A stretch of DNA of 64,000 bases from a virus, in the IMG/VR virus record IMGVR_UViG_3300046559_000446, positions 1-64,000 of that record, one strand, 5' to 3'. The notes under the pieces are model-generated. The model worked only from the letters and a program-made list of their open reading frames with translations. It was not told the DNA's origin and did no database searches. A program made the position numbers and the translations under genes. This document shows, piece after piece, positions 14,260 to 21,661 of this stretch. Positions within the stretch are counted from its first letter, which is position 1; every line of letters begins with the position of its first letter.

Positions 14260-14691
14260 ATGACCACCACCGCCCGCCTCACAGACATCGCCGCGATCAA
14301 CAAGTTTCTGTTCGCCGGCAACGCCACTTTCACCCTGGTGTCGGCCAAGACCGGCGCTCGCTATACCTTCAAGGCGCGCCATTGCGGCGACGAAGGCAAG
14401 GATCTGTTTTTCGTGTCGGTCCTGACCGGCGCTGACAACGAGGCCTCCTACACCTACCTGGGCCAGTTTGTCGGCATGCGCGGTTTCCAGCATGGCCGCA
14501 AGTCGACGATCGGCGTCGATGCGCCGTCGGCCAAGGCCCTGGCCTGGTTTTCCAAGTTTCTGAACACGCCGGCGCTGCCCGACGTGGTCGAGTTCTGGCA
14601 CGAAGGCAAGTGCTGCCGCTGTGGCCGCAAATTGACCGTGCCCGCCTCCATCGCTTCCGGCATTGGTCCGGAATGCGCGACCAAAATCTGA
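14260..14691 (+). CDS. DUF6011-domain zinc protein
   Basis: This 143-residue protein resembles phage proteins ending in a DUF6011 domain. The N-terminal half has FLFAGNATFTLVSAKTGARY, followed by a beta-rich region and LGQFVGMRGFQHGRKST. The C-terminal domain carries FWHEGKCCRCGRKLTVPASI and SGIGPECA, whose cysteines form a likely zinc site. Proteins of this type are common in phages and prophages, usually early genes near replication functions. The role is unknown, perhaps DNA or RNA binding. It is the first gene behind promoter copy 3. Confidence 0.75.
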   Translation: MTTTARLTDIAAINKFLFAGNATFTLVSAKTGARYTFKARHCGDEGKDLFFVSVLTGADNEASYTYLGQFVGMRGFQHGRKSTIGVDAPSAKALAWFSKFLNTPALPDVVEFWHEGKCCRCGRKLTVPASIASGIGPECATKI

Positions 14692-14701
14692 GGATCTCTC
14701 C

Positions 14702-15613
14702 ATGAAAAAGCTTGCTCTCCTGGCTTCCCTGCTCTGCACCGTCTCGGCCCAGGCCGCCACCTACAAAATTGTGCCGATCAACACCGGCGACGTGATCGCG
14801 ATCGAAGGCGACATCGCTTATGGCGATGAGACGGTTTTCGAGGCCCGCCTGGCCGAGGTGGCCAATGCCGGCCACACCCTCGCGGGGATTGGCTTGAACT
14901 CGCTCGGCGGCAACGTCTACTCCTCCGAGGCCATGGCGATCACCATCGCCAAACAGGGCTATTCGGTGATCGTGGCCGGCGGCGAGTATTGCGCCTCGTC
15001 CTGCGTCCTGCTGTTCGCCGCCGGCAAAGAGAAAATCGCCATGGCTGACGCTCGTATCGGCGTCCATGGCGCATCGATGAACGGCAAGGAAGACGCGACC
15101 GCCGCCAAGGTCACGCTCTTGATGATCGCGGACCTGAAAGAATACGGCGTCCCGCCGGCGATCCTGGGCAAGATGGCGATGACGAGCAACAAAGAGGTGT
15201 CCTGGCTGACGATCGAGGATCTGCGCAGCATGGGCGTCAAGATCCCGCCTGCCGAGGGCAAGATGCCGAGGCCTTCTGCTGCGGCGCCCGCGCCCGTCAG
15301 CAACGAAGTCAACTGGAATGGCGAATGGGTCGATTTTGTCAACATGGCGGCAAATGCGTCGAAAAAGAGCTACGGCAAGGTCAACCTGTCGCGGGTCATG
15401 CATGATGACGGCTCGTATATGTTGAGCCTGTCATATCTGTCCAAGACCGACAAAAGGGTCGAGCTTGTCGAAAACCACACTACGGGCAAAGAAGAGACGT
15501 TCGATGCGTGGACATGCGTCTACTATTCGGAGACGCTCAAGAAGTGCCGTGGTTGGCATGTCGAAAAATGGGACACATATAACAAGATTAGCAACAAGTG
15601 GGTGAAGCAATGA
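14702..15613 (+). CDS. Exported ClpP-like serine protease
   Basis: This 303-residue protein has a signal peptide (KKLALLASLLCTVSAQA) and then a ClpP/crotonase-type fold. Key elements are GIGLNSLGGNVYSSEAMAI, which forms the oxyanion loop, and EYCASSCVLLFAAGKEK with the likely nucleophile Ser99. A beta strand ending in IGVHGAS carries the likely base His122. The C-terminal third (after residue 200) is a separate domain with no visible match. ClpP-like proteins with signal peptides act outside the cytoplasm. Here it would work in the periplasm during infection or on virion proteins. It follows the DUF6011-like gene by 10 nt, and its stop overlaps a tiny membrane-peptide gene. Confidence 0.75.
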   Translation: MKKLALLASLLCTVSAQAATYKIVPINTGDVIAIEGDIAYGDETVFEARLAEVANAGHTLAGIGLNSLGGNVYSSEAMAITIAKQGYSVIVAGGEYCASSCVLLFAAGKEKIAMADARIGVHGASMNGKEDATAAKVTLLMIADLKEYGVPPAILGKMAMTSNKEVSWLTIEDLRSMGVKIPPAEGKMPRPSAAAPAPVSNEVNWNGEWVDFVNMAANASKKSYGKVNLSRVMHDDGSYMLSLSYLSKTDKRVELVENHTTGKEETFDAWTCVYYSETLKKCRGWHVEKWDTYNKISNKWVKQ

Positions 15614-15687
15614 TGGCACACTTTTGGATATTCGTCATTGGCTTCGCCATTGGCTACTTGCTGGTCGAAGGCATCTTCAGGAGGTGA
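15613..15687 (+). CDS. 24-residue membrane peptide
   Basis: ATG at 15613 (or 15610) begins a 24-residue peptide, AHFWIFVIGFAIGYLLVEG plus a basic end. It is almost entirely one transmembrane helix with a GxxxG-like pattern. It overlaps the protease stop, and AGGAGG near its end serves as the ribosome-binding site of the next gene. The coupling supports a real gene, but it is short enough to be a leader only. Confidence 0.4.
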   Translation: MAHFWIFVIGFAIGYLLVEGIFRR

Positions 15688-15689
15688 TA

Positions 15690-15893
15690 ATGAAAACGCA
15701 TAGCTCAATCACTGAAGACCGCCTGCTGGACGCGGTCGAGCGCCGTGAGACGTGTCTGGATAATCCGGGCTTCTGCATCGCCTGCGGCGCGGAGCAGGAT
15801 GGCTGCGAGCCTGACGCCAGGAAATACGTCTGCGAGGCTTGCGGCAAGCCGGCGGTCTACGGAGCCGAGGAGATCCTGCAATGCATTTCATGA
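15690..15893 (+). CDS. Zinc-ribbon protein of common phage type
   Basis: This 67-residue protein has the pattern FCIACGAEQDGCEPDARKYV, then CEACGKPAVYGAEEIL. I recognise this pattern from many alpha- and gammaproteobacterial phages. The CxxC pairs form a zinc ribbon. The N-terminal helix (DRLLDAVERRETC) is also typical. The role is unknown, possibly nucleic-acid binding. A perfect AGGAGG lies 5 nt upstream. Confidence 0.75.
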   Translation: MKTHSSITEDRLLDAVERRETCLDNPGFCIACGAEQDGCEPDARKYVCEACGKPAVYGAEEILQCIS

Positions 15894-16006
15894 TCGGCTT
15901 CGGGATTTTCGTGGCGTGTTGGGGCTTGTTCCCGCGCGTCATGGGCTGGATCACCCTGCTGGCCGTTGTCGCCCTCGTCCTGACGATCGGAGGATCACAC
16001 CAATGA
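15881..16006 (+). CDS. 41-residue membrane peptide
   Basis: ATG at 15881 opens a 41-residue peptide with two hydrophobic stretches (FMIGFGIFVACWGLF and GWITLLAVVALVLTIGG). It overlaps the zinc-ribbon gene by 13 nt and the next gene by 4 nt. It could be a hairpin membrane protein. The function is unknown. Confidence 0.5.
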   Translation: MHFMIGFGIFVACWGLFPRVMGWITLLAVVALVLTIGGSHQ

Positions 16007-16209
16007 ACTGGAAACCGGAGGTTAAAATCAGCGGAAACTGGGAGCACAATCGCCTGGTGTTCGCGACCAAGGAAGAGGCCGAAATCAGCGCGCATAGTCT
16101 GTTCATGCGCTGGACGTTGGCCGATGATCACCGGGCCGTCGAGAGCGACGACCCCGTCAACTACGTCATTGTCGACGGCGAAATGTCGCCGGTCAGAGAG
16201 GGGGCTTGA
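16003..16209 (+). CDS. Small hypothetical protein
   Basis: This 68-residue protein reads KISGNWEHNRLVFATKEEAE, then WTLADDHRAVESDDPVNYVI. The pattern (strand, then a helix with FATKEEAEI) occurs in small phage proteins of unknown role. Its ATG overlaps the previous stop, and its stop overlaps a TTG start (TTGA). Confidence 0.6.
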   Translation: MNWKPEVKISGNWEHNRLVFATKEEAEISAHSLFMRWTLADDHRAVESDDPVNYVIVDGEMSPVREGA

Positions 16210-16313
16210 CCCTCGCCTTTATCATCATCCTCCTGGCGGCCAGCGCGCCCAAAACCATGCTGGCCGGCTTAATTGCAACCCTCATTACCCTGAACTGGAC
16301 GAGAACCCAATGA
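16206..16313 (+). CDS. 35-residue membrane peptide with TTG start
   Basis: A TTG at 16206 overlaps the previous stop. It opens a 35-residue peptide with two hydrophobic segments (TLAFIIILLAASA and MLAGLIATLITLNW). It ends at 16313, overlapping the next ATG by 4 nt. The perfect fit between two neighbours is the main evidence. No function is known. Confidence 0.5.
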   Translation: MTLAFIIILLAASAPKTMLAGLIATLITLNWTRTQ

Positions 16314-16591
16314 ACGACACGAGCAAAATGGACGCCGCCAAATACGGGCCGGCTTTTTACGGCAATGTCGGCACGATCGAGAAGCTGACGCTCGGCATGA
16401 TGCTGACGCGGATGCTCAAGGGCGACTTGGCGCTGGCGCCGCCGAATTTCCTGCTGAACCTGGGCATGCTGCTGGTGATGACGGGGCTGCAGCGGATGAA
16501 GACCGACAAGCCCGACCAGGTCATGGCCGACCTCTCGGACTGCGTCATCCGGTCCCTGACCAATATGCAGGCCTGGATGCGCGACCAATGA
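16310..16591 (+). CDS. Hypothetical protein
   Basis: This 93-residue protein contains KYGPAFYGNVGTIEKLTLGM and NFLLNLGMLLVMTGLQRM, mostly helical with a Met-rich core. It could lie at a membrane surface, but no clear transmembrane helix is bounded by charges. It overlaps both neighbours by 4 nt. No family is recognised. Confidence 0.6.
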   Translation: MNDTSKMDAAKYGPAFYGNVGTIEKLTLGMMLTRMLKGDLALAPPNFLLNLGMLLVMTGLQRMKTDKPDQVMADLSDCVIRSLTNMQAWMRDQ

Positions 16592-16788
16592 GGTGCGATC
16601 AGTGCCGGTTTTTCACGGCGCTTCGGGAGCCGTGGAGTTGGCGCGGCTCCTGCAACATCAAGTTGCCGCCTGGCGCCATTACGGACAAGACAGGCGGTTA
16701 TGCGCCCGACACGTTCACGCGCGGCGATTCGGGCTGCGATTTGGGAAAGAAAAGGAAGAAACCGGAGGAAATAGCCGATGAAGCCTGA
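16588..16788 (+). CDS. Small cysteine-rich protein
   Basis: This 66-residue protein has CDQC at the start and further cysteines at GSCNIKLPPG and SGCDLG. It resembles the small phage proteins that begin CxxCrfw and bind zinc. It overlaps the HTH gene by 11 nt. Confidence 0.6.
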   Translation: MRCDQCRFFTALREPWSWRGSCNIKLPPGAITDKTGGYAPDTFTRGDSGCDLGKKRKKPEEIADEA

Positions 16789-17005
16789 AATGTTGGAAAC
16801 CGTGGGCCAGAACCTGTTCGGCGCTCATTGGATCGGGGAACTGGCGATGCGCCTGGATGTGGCGCCCCGCACGGTGCGGCGCTGGGCCAGGGGCGAGTTC
16901 GCCATGCCGCGCGAGGCTGAAGAGGCTCTGGCGGTGATCGCGCGGGCCAGGGTGCAGGAGGCGGCGCGCGCTTTGGAGGGATTGCTTGCCGCTGGACAGG
17001 ATTGA
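16778..17005 (+). CDS. Helix-turn-helix regulator (small)
   Basis: This 75-residue protein carries a clear helix-turn-helix: HWIGELAMRLDVAPRTVRRW then ARGEFAMPREAEEAL. The second helix (PRTVRRWARG) is the recognition helix. Such small proteins occur widely in alphaproteobacterial phages and act as Cro/CI-like or YdaS-like regulators. It closes the small-gene cluster and is followed by two hairpins. It is one of two candidate DNA-binding regulators of this type in the window; the other is at 21226-21429. Confidence 0.75.
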   Translation: MKPEMLETVGQNLFGAHWIGELAMRLDVAPRTVRRWARGEFAMPREAEEALAVIARARVQEAARALEGLLAAGQD

Positions 17006-17010
17006 AATAC

Positions 17011-17067
17011 GGGCCTAGATTAGGCCCCCCAAACGAGACAAGGCCCGGCCTGTTGGACCGGACCTTG
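17011..17067 (+). terminator. Two hairpins ending the small-gene cluster
   Basis: Five nt after the HTH gene, GGGCCTA (17011-17017) and TAGGCCC (17021-17027) form a perfect 7-bp stem with a 3-nt loop. A second stem pairs CAAGG-CCGG-C with G-CCGG-CCTTG (17039-17067), with two mismatches. No long T-run follows either. Together they probably end or process the transcript. Confidence 0.55.
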
Positions 17068-17131
17068 AATTATCACCACCGGGAGAACGGACGGGTCGAC
17101 GGGAGAACGACAGCTAGTCAGTGGCGCTGAC

Positions 17132-17162
17132 TTGACAGCAATCTAGCCTCCCCCGTCATTAT
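17132..17162 (+). promoter_or_regulatory. Promoter candidate before 17212 gene
   Basis: TTGACA (17132-17137) is followed 19 nt later by CATTAT. The -35 box is perfect, but the spacing is long and the -10 box only fair. It lies in the 206-bp gap (17006-17211), which otherwise holds only the hairpins listed above. Confidence 0.5.
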
Positions 17163-17211
17163 TGTCAATGAACGAACCTGCTTTTGCGCGGGCGTGGGAG
17201 AATTTTGTCTG

Positions 17212-17877
17212 ATGGCCGACTACGACGTCGAAAAAATCAAGAAAATCATTCGCATGCTGGAGAGCGAGCACGACGGCGAGGCGGCGGCGGCTGCGCGAAT
17301 GCTGGCGCTGCATGCAAAAAAGCAGGGCCACAACGTCACTGAAATGCTGGGGAGCATTTACGGCGGGGGCGGCGGCGGCATGCTGCAATATAGGCTTGAC
17401 GCCGCCTTGCATATGGTCGAGGTCGCCAAGGAAGCGGTCGCGGTGGCGATGGCCAGGGCTGAAGAAGAGAAGGCCAAGCGCATCGCGCTGGAGCGCCACC
17501 GGGACGCAGGCTTTACGGCGACGTCGGCGCCGCGCCCGCAGCAGGACGATCGAAACGCATTCTGGAACGCAGCAGCCAACGCTCAGGCGCAGCCGCCGCC
17601 ATGGGGGGCTGATCCGTTCAAGCCTGGCTCAGGCGGCTGGAACCCGCCTCCACCGCCCCCGCCTGGGCCGCCTTGGATGGAGATCCTGCGCGAAATGTTC
17701 GATCGGCATGGCGTGTCCATGCTGACGCAGTGGGAGCAAAATTTTGTCGTTGATTTGGTCGATCGCGGCACACGTTACCTAAGCGAAAAGCAGGAAGCGG
17801 TGGTGGTGCGGATCGTGGCGAAGTACCGCCAATGGGAAGACACCGGGAACTGTGGTTTTTACAACGTCGGGCGCTGA
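17212..17877 (+). CDS. Hypothetical protein, DUF2786-like N-terminus
   Basis: This 221-residue protein begins with YDVEKIKKIIRMLESEHDGE, then AARMLALHAKKQ. This resembles the N-terminal helical repeat of DUF2786 proteins. A Gly run (residues about 51-56) and a Pro-rich stretch (GWNPPPPPPPGPPWMEI) separate domains. The C-terminal 70 residues (SMLTQWEQNFVVDLVDRGTR, KQEAVVVRIVAKY) are helical and resemble segments in phage replication-associated proteins. The DUF2786 similarity is partial. It precedes a strong terminator and the primase gene. Confidence 0.65.
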   Translation: MADYDVEKIKKIIRMLESEHDGEAAAAARMLALHAKKQGHNVTEMLGSIYGGGGGGMLQYRLDAALHMVEVAKEAVAVAMARAEEEKAKRIALERHRDAGFTATSAPRPQQDDRNAFWNAAANAQAQPPPWGADPFKPGSGGWNPPPPPPPGPPWMEILREMFDRHGVSMLTQWEQNFVVDLVDRGTRYLSEKQEAVVVRIVAKYRQWEDTGNCGFYNVGR

Positions 17878-17883
17878 ACGAAA

Positions 17884-17907
17884 AAACGGGGGCTTGCGCC
17901 CCCGTTT
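17884..17907 (+). terminator. Strong intrinsic terminator
   Basis: AAACGGGGGC (17884-17893) and GCCCCCGTTT (17898-17907) form a perfect 10-bp stem with a TTGC loop. TTTTT follows shortly at about 17912. It ends transcription before the primase-helicase gene. Confidence 0.85.
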
Positions 17908-17966
17908 GCAGTTTTTGCCCAAACAACACCCAAAGCAGCCCGAGAGACGAAAAAGGACCGACTTAG

Positions 17967-20864
17967 ATGCCGAATATAGATCAGGGTGCAGGCGGAAGCA
18001 AGGGCGGCGGTGGCGGCGGCTCGCAATATCGCTTTTTTCAGATGATGGCCAATTATGCCGATTTGCTGATCGACGCCGGCTATCCGGTCATCCCGGTCAA
18101 GGGCAAGAAGCCCACGGACGAGGGCTGGCTGGATCGAAAATATAGCAAGGCTGACATGCGCGAGCGCATGCTGGCCGGCGGCAATATCGGCCTGCCTTTG
18201 GGCCGTAAGGTGAGCGACGACACGGCGCTGGTTTCGATCGACGTCGACATCTCGTTTTTAGCTCCTGCCGAGGCGGTGCGCGGCGTCATGCCAGACGGGC
18301 CGACCTGCTATGGCAATCAGCCCAAATTTAAGATGCTGGTCAGGGTGCCGCTGGCCGAGGCTTACTCGCGGGATTATCCCTTTGTGCGCCACAACGGCGC
18401 CGGCGAGGAAAAAATCCAGGTCCAGGTGCTGGGCCAGGGCCGGCAAGCGGTGATTTTTGGCGTTCATCCCGAAACCGGCAAGATGTATTTTTGGGACGCC
18501 GATTCGCAGGGCCGGCGCTTGTTTGAAATGGCGCTGACTGATTGGCCGCTGATCGACAATATTGAGACGCTGATAGGATCGATAGCGAAGGCGCTGGAGC
18601 CGTTCGGCTGGTCCCGGCGGGCGTCTGGCGTCGGCGGGGCCGGGCCTCGCCCACAGGCCTATCCGGAAGGGACGGAGATCCCCGACCGGGTGCTCGATGC
18701 GGTCGAGGCTTACCTAAATCGCGAAATCGCTGCTCTCGCAGCCATGGGCGTCGGGACGGGGCGCGGGACCAAAGCTTTCGAAATTGGCTGCTGGGCCGGC
18801 TTTGCGCTGCGCGATGGCGGCATCGAGCTTGACGATGTGCGGGCCGAGGTGAGCAACGCCCTGGGCGCCGACAATCAGAAAGACTTGCGGCAATTCGACA
18901 ACGGCGTGGCCAAGTCGGACGGGCAGCAATTCGCGGAGCCGGCCATTGACTGGAACGCCGAGGCGGCCAAGGCGGGCCTGGGAGGCGGGCCGCCGGGGCC
19001 TGCGCCAAACGTCACGCCGATCGGCCATGACGGCTACAGGATCGCCCTCGCCACGCTGCACCGGACGATCGAGCGCAGGCATGTGCTGCGCCATGGCACA
19101 GACACGTCATATGCGGCGCTGATCGCGGAGGCGGCGACCCTGTCCTGGCGCGGGTCGCTCTACCGCAACATGGCCGGCGACGTGGTGCGGGTGCTGCCAA
19201 TGGCCGGCGCGCATGGCGTGGCGGCGCCCAAAGGCACGTTGAAGGATCCGACGCCGCCCCAGGTGCGGGTATCGATCCCGACCGACGACGAAGTGCGGGC
19301 AATGATCGGGGACGCGGTCACGACCTGGGAGCGGGTCACAATCCCGGACGAGGGCGGGCCGTCGCATATCGTGCTCAAGCGCGACCCGAACGGCGAGGAC
19401 ATATCGTGGAGCGGCGCCGGCGGGTTAAAGGTCGAGGGCGCAAAGACGGCGGTTTGGGCCAGGCGCGCCGCGCATAATCACGGGCGCGACGCCTGGGTCG
19501 ACGATCGCGACGCCTGGATTAGACAGCCCCTGCCCAAGGGCGCGGTGATTAAGGCGGTGGTGACAAGCTTCCGGGGGTGCGCAGGCACGATCGGGACGCC
19601 CTGGCTCAGGTCTGTGTCTACAGCCCCATCTTTCGGCAGGGACGGGCGCTTGCTGATGGATGACGGGCCGCTGGAGACGGCGGCGGGTGAAATCGTTTTT
19701 ACGGTCCAGGGGGCGATGCGCGGCCATGTCAAGCTGATGCATATTGGCGACGCCAAAAGCATTTTGTTGGACTTCCTGGCCTTGTTTCCGTTTGCTGACG
19801 ACGTGAGCGAGGCGGTGGGCCTGGCGCTGTTTTTCTCGCTAATCGCGCGCGGGGCCTTTGGCGTCGGGCCGGCTTACGTGATCGACGCGCCGGAATATGG
19901 CGCGGGCAAAACTTTCCTGGCCGGCAAGCTGGGGCTGTTCAGCGGCCAGCCGATGAACCTTATCCCGTGCGGCGTCGACAAGGGCGAAGAAGAATTAAGC
20001 AAACGCTTTGAAACGGCGCTGATGACGGAGGCGAGCGGAATGCTTTTGCTCGATGATGTGCCACATGGAAAGATGCCGAACTTTCCGACGATGCGGACCT
20101 ATCTCACGGCGACGACGCCAGAGCTAAAAATCCGGCGGTTCGGCAAAAACGACGATCACAAGACAGTCAGGACAGATGCGACCACGCTTGCGGTCACCGG
20201 CTGCGCGGTCGAAGTGAGCAAGGACATGGTGCGCCGGGTGCTGCGCACGAACCTGGACCCGCGCAAGGCGGCGGACAGGGTGGGCTGGGAGGCGGACCTG
20301 TGCCGGCTGGACCTTGACGCCATGTATGCGGACCCGGCGGCGCACGGGCGCATCCTGGGGGCCGCGCTGACGGTTTTAGACCATAACTGGCGCACCAGGC
20401 CGGCGTCATTGCCGGCGACGCAAAATTATGAGGCATGGTCGCGGGTGGTCAGGGAAGCTTGCAAGGCGGTCACGGGGGAGGATCCCGATGCATCCAGGGC
20501 GGTGCTTGAGGCGATGGACGCCGATCACGAGCAATGGAGCGACACGCTGCTGGCGGTCAGGGCGGCGATGGACGGCGGCGCTGTCGGGTTCACGGTTGCG
20601 GAAATTGTGGAGAAAGTTCAGGCGTCGGGGAGCACGTTCGGGAGCGTGGGCGCGCCTAGCCCGGCTCAGGCGGCGCTCGATCACCTCATAGATGAATTTG
20701 AATTGCGCCGCATTGGGGCGAGCCGGTTTGCGAAACGGCTGGGCCGGTTCCTGCTCAAGCATCGCGATCGGCCAGTGTATGACGCGGGCAAGGAAATTTT
20801 CCTGCGCCAGGCGGCCAAGCGCACAGCATACAAGGGGGAGAAGACAGTCTGGCGGTTCGAATAG
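17967..20864 (+). CDS. Primase-polymerase / helicase replication protein
   Basis: This 965-residue protein combines two activities needed to start replication. Residues about 20-205 look like a bifunctional primase-polymerase (AEP type): AGYPVIPVKGKKPTDEGW, NIGLPLG, the metal-binding VSIDVDI, and the QVQVLGQGRQAVIFGVHP strand pair. The C-terminal half has a P-loop (EYGAGKTFLAGK, Lys about residue 648) and a Walker B-like LLLDD (Asp696-Asp697), followed by TYLTATTPELKIRRFGKN. This resembles DUF927/VirE-type helicases. The Gly-rich start is an unstructured lead. It is not preceded by an obvious strong promoter. It ends next to the iteron-rich origin candidate, which suits an initiator role. Confidence 0.85.
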   Translation: MPNIDQGAGGSKGGGGGGSQYRFFQMMANYADLLIDAGYPVIPVKGKKPTDEGWLDRKYSKADMRERMLAGGNIGLPLGRKVSDDTALVSIDVDISFLAPAEAVRGVMPDGPTCYGNQPKFKMLVRVPLAEAYSRDYPFVRHNGAGEEKIQVQVLGQGRQAVIFGVHPETGKMYFWDADSQGRRLFEMALTDWPLIDNIETLIGSIAKALEPFGWSRRASGVGGAGPRPQAYPEGTEIPDRVLDAVEAYLNREIAALAAMGVGTGRGTKAFEIGCWAGFALRDGGIELDDVRAEVSNALGADNQKDLRQFDNGVAKSDGQQFAEPAIDWNAEAAKAGLGGGPPGPAPNVTPIGHDGYRIALATLHRTIERRHVLRHGTDTSYAALIAEAATLSWRGSLYRNMAGDVVRVLPMAGAHGVAAPKGTLKDPTPPQVRVSIPTDDEVRAMIGDAVTTWERVTIPDEGGPSHIVLKRDPNGEDISWSGAGGLKVEGAKTAVWARRAAHNHGRDAWVDDRDAWIRQPLPKGAVIKAVVTSFRGCAGTIGTPWLRSVSTAPSFGRDGRLLMDDGPLETAAGEIVFTVQGAMRGHVKLMHIGDAKSILLDFLALFPFADDVSEAVGLALFFSLIARGAFGVGPAYVIDAPEYGAGKTFLAGKLGLFSGQPMNLIPCGVDKGEEELSKRFETALMTEASGMLLLDDVPHGKMPNFPTMRTYLTATTPELKIRRFGKNDDHKTVRTDATTLAVTGCAVEVSKDMVRRVLRTNLDPRKAADRVGWEADLCRLDLDAMYADPAAHGRILGAALTVLDHNWRTRPASLPATQNYEAWSRVVREACKAVTGEDPDASRAVLEAMDADHEQWSDTLLAVRAAMDGGAVGFTVAEIVEKVQASGSTFGSVGAPSPAQAALDHLIDEFELRRIGASRFAKRLGRFLLKHRDRPVYDAGKEIFLRQAAKRTAYKGEKTVWRFE

Positions 20865-21225
20865 GTTAGGGGTTTGGGGAAAATTTTGGGGGTTTTATAG
20901 GGGTTTGCGTTCGAGCAAACCCCTAGTCATTTTTCCTGTTAAATCAATGGTTTAGGACGTAATACAGGGGTTTTAGGGGTTTTATTTTATATTTAAGGAA
21001 TAATTTTTATATCTTATGTCTTAATATGAGACATATATAGATGATTTTTCTATATAAAGGTAGCTCGTAAAACCCCTAAAACCCCTAAAATCGAGAAAGG
21101 CCTTTAGAATCATGGTTTTAAGGGCAGGGGTTTGATTTTTCGAAACATCTAAAAGAACCCCTAAGCAAACCCCTAAACGAAGAAAGACGCCCGGAGGCGT
21201 CAATCTAGTTTACTTTCGTTAAAGG
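20865..21225. other. Candidate replication origin: iterons around an AT-rich core
   Basis: This 361-bp region has no convincing gene. It holds about 11 copies of (C/A/G)GGGGTTT or its complement AAACCCCT. Two are in tandem at 20966-20984 (AGGGGTTTTAGGGGTTTTA) and two in tandem, inverted, at 21068-21086. These pairs are exact inverted repeats of 19 bp facing an 83-bp core (20985-21067) that is nearly all A/T. The core has its own inverted repeat, ATGTCT/AGACAT (21016-21034). Further copies lie near 20869-20923, 21126 and 21157-21178. Iterons plus an AT-rich unwinding element beside a primase-helicase gene are the classic layout of an origin. The region lies between convergent genes. Confidence 0.65.
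20899..20924 (+). terminator. Perfect 10-bp hairpin made of two iterons
   Basis: AGGGGTTTGC (20899-20908) and GCAAACCCCT (20915-20924) pair perfectly with loop GTTCGA. It lies 34 nt after the primase-helicase stop and is followed by CATTTTTCC, so it could also end that transcript. Confidence 0.6.
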
Positions 21226-21429
21226 TCACGTTTTCGTATACGTTAGGGCTTGTTTTTGTGACATGCCGGTGCGGATCATCAGGCGCAGGAACATCGCGAC
21301 AGGCAAGGGTGGGCCAATTTCGCGCCAGTGCTGATAATGCGTCTGGCGAGAATAGCCGAACAGGGCGGCGCATTGCGGCCCTGTCAATTTCAGATGGCGC
21401 AAGGCCATGCAATATTCGACAGCGTCCAT
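21226..21429 (-). CDS. Cro/XRE-like repressor candidate
   Basis: This 67-residue protein reads LRHLKLTGPQCAALFGYSRQ, then THYQHWREIGPPLPVAMFLR. The pattern is helix, turn with G-x-S, recognition helix, loop, and a last helix with PVAMFLRLMI. It matches the small XRE/Cro-like helix-turn-helix proteins of alphaproteobacterial phages. The start at 21429 shares one base with the preceding stop (TAATG), so it is coupled to the two genes above. It ends the minus-strand operon whose promoter carries two copies of the 15-bp palindrome at 22165-22200. Autoregulation is therefore a natural model, but it is inferred. Confidence 0.75.
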   Translation of the reverse strand: MDAVEYCMALRHLKLTGPQCAALFGYSRQTHYQHWREIGPPLPVAMFLRLMIRTGMSQKQALTYTKT

Positions 21430-21644
21430 TATTTGACCCTCGTCTTTTCGATGCGCCAGGTATAGGCGGCGTTTTGGGTGATCGCCAGGCCTTCGTCGCG
21501 CCGATCGTGATTGAAGCGCACGATGCGGAAAGTGTAGCGATAGGCGGCGTCGCCGCGCTTGAAAGCGTCGTCGGCGCAGCCCTGGCGGTGGGCCGCCTGT
21601 TCGGCGGCGCCACGGGCGGTTTTGAAGGTTTGGGCGAGAATCAT
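21429..21644 (-). CDS. Small basic hypothetical protein
   Basis: This 71-residue protein starts at ATG 21644 after AAAGGA. It reads ILAQTFKTARGAAEQAAHRQ, then a basic, aromatic strand region (AYRYTFRIVRFNHDRRDEG) and ends AYTWRIEKTRVK. The layout (helix then beta strands) is compact. The next gene downstream begins at its stop. No family is recognised. Confidence 0.6.
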   Translation of the reverse strand: MILAQTFKTARGAAEQAAHRQGCADDAFKRGDAAYRYTFRIVRFNHDRRDEGLAITQNAAYTWRIEKTRVK

Positions 21645-21661
21645 GGCGGTTTTCCTTTGGT

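Noticed and set aside
20865-21180. CCCCTAAAA repeats resembling telomeric DNA
   Set aside because: Copies occur in both orientations, irregularly spaced around an AT-rich core and internal to the genome. This fits origin iterons better than telomeres.
21021-21203. 60-codon minus-strand frame in the origin region
   Set aside because: It is made of the iterons and AT-rich core, has no ribosome-binding site and an unnatural composition.
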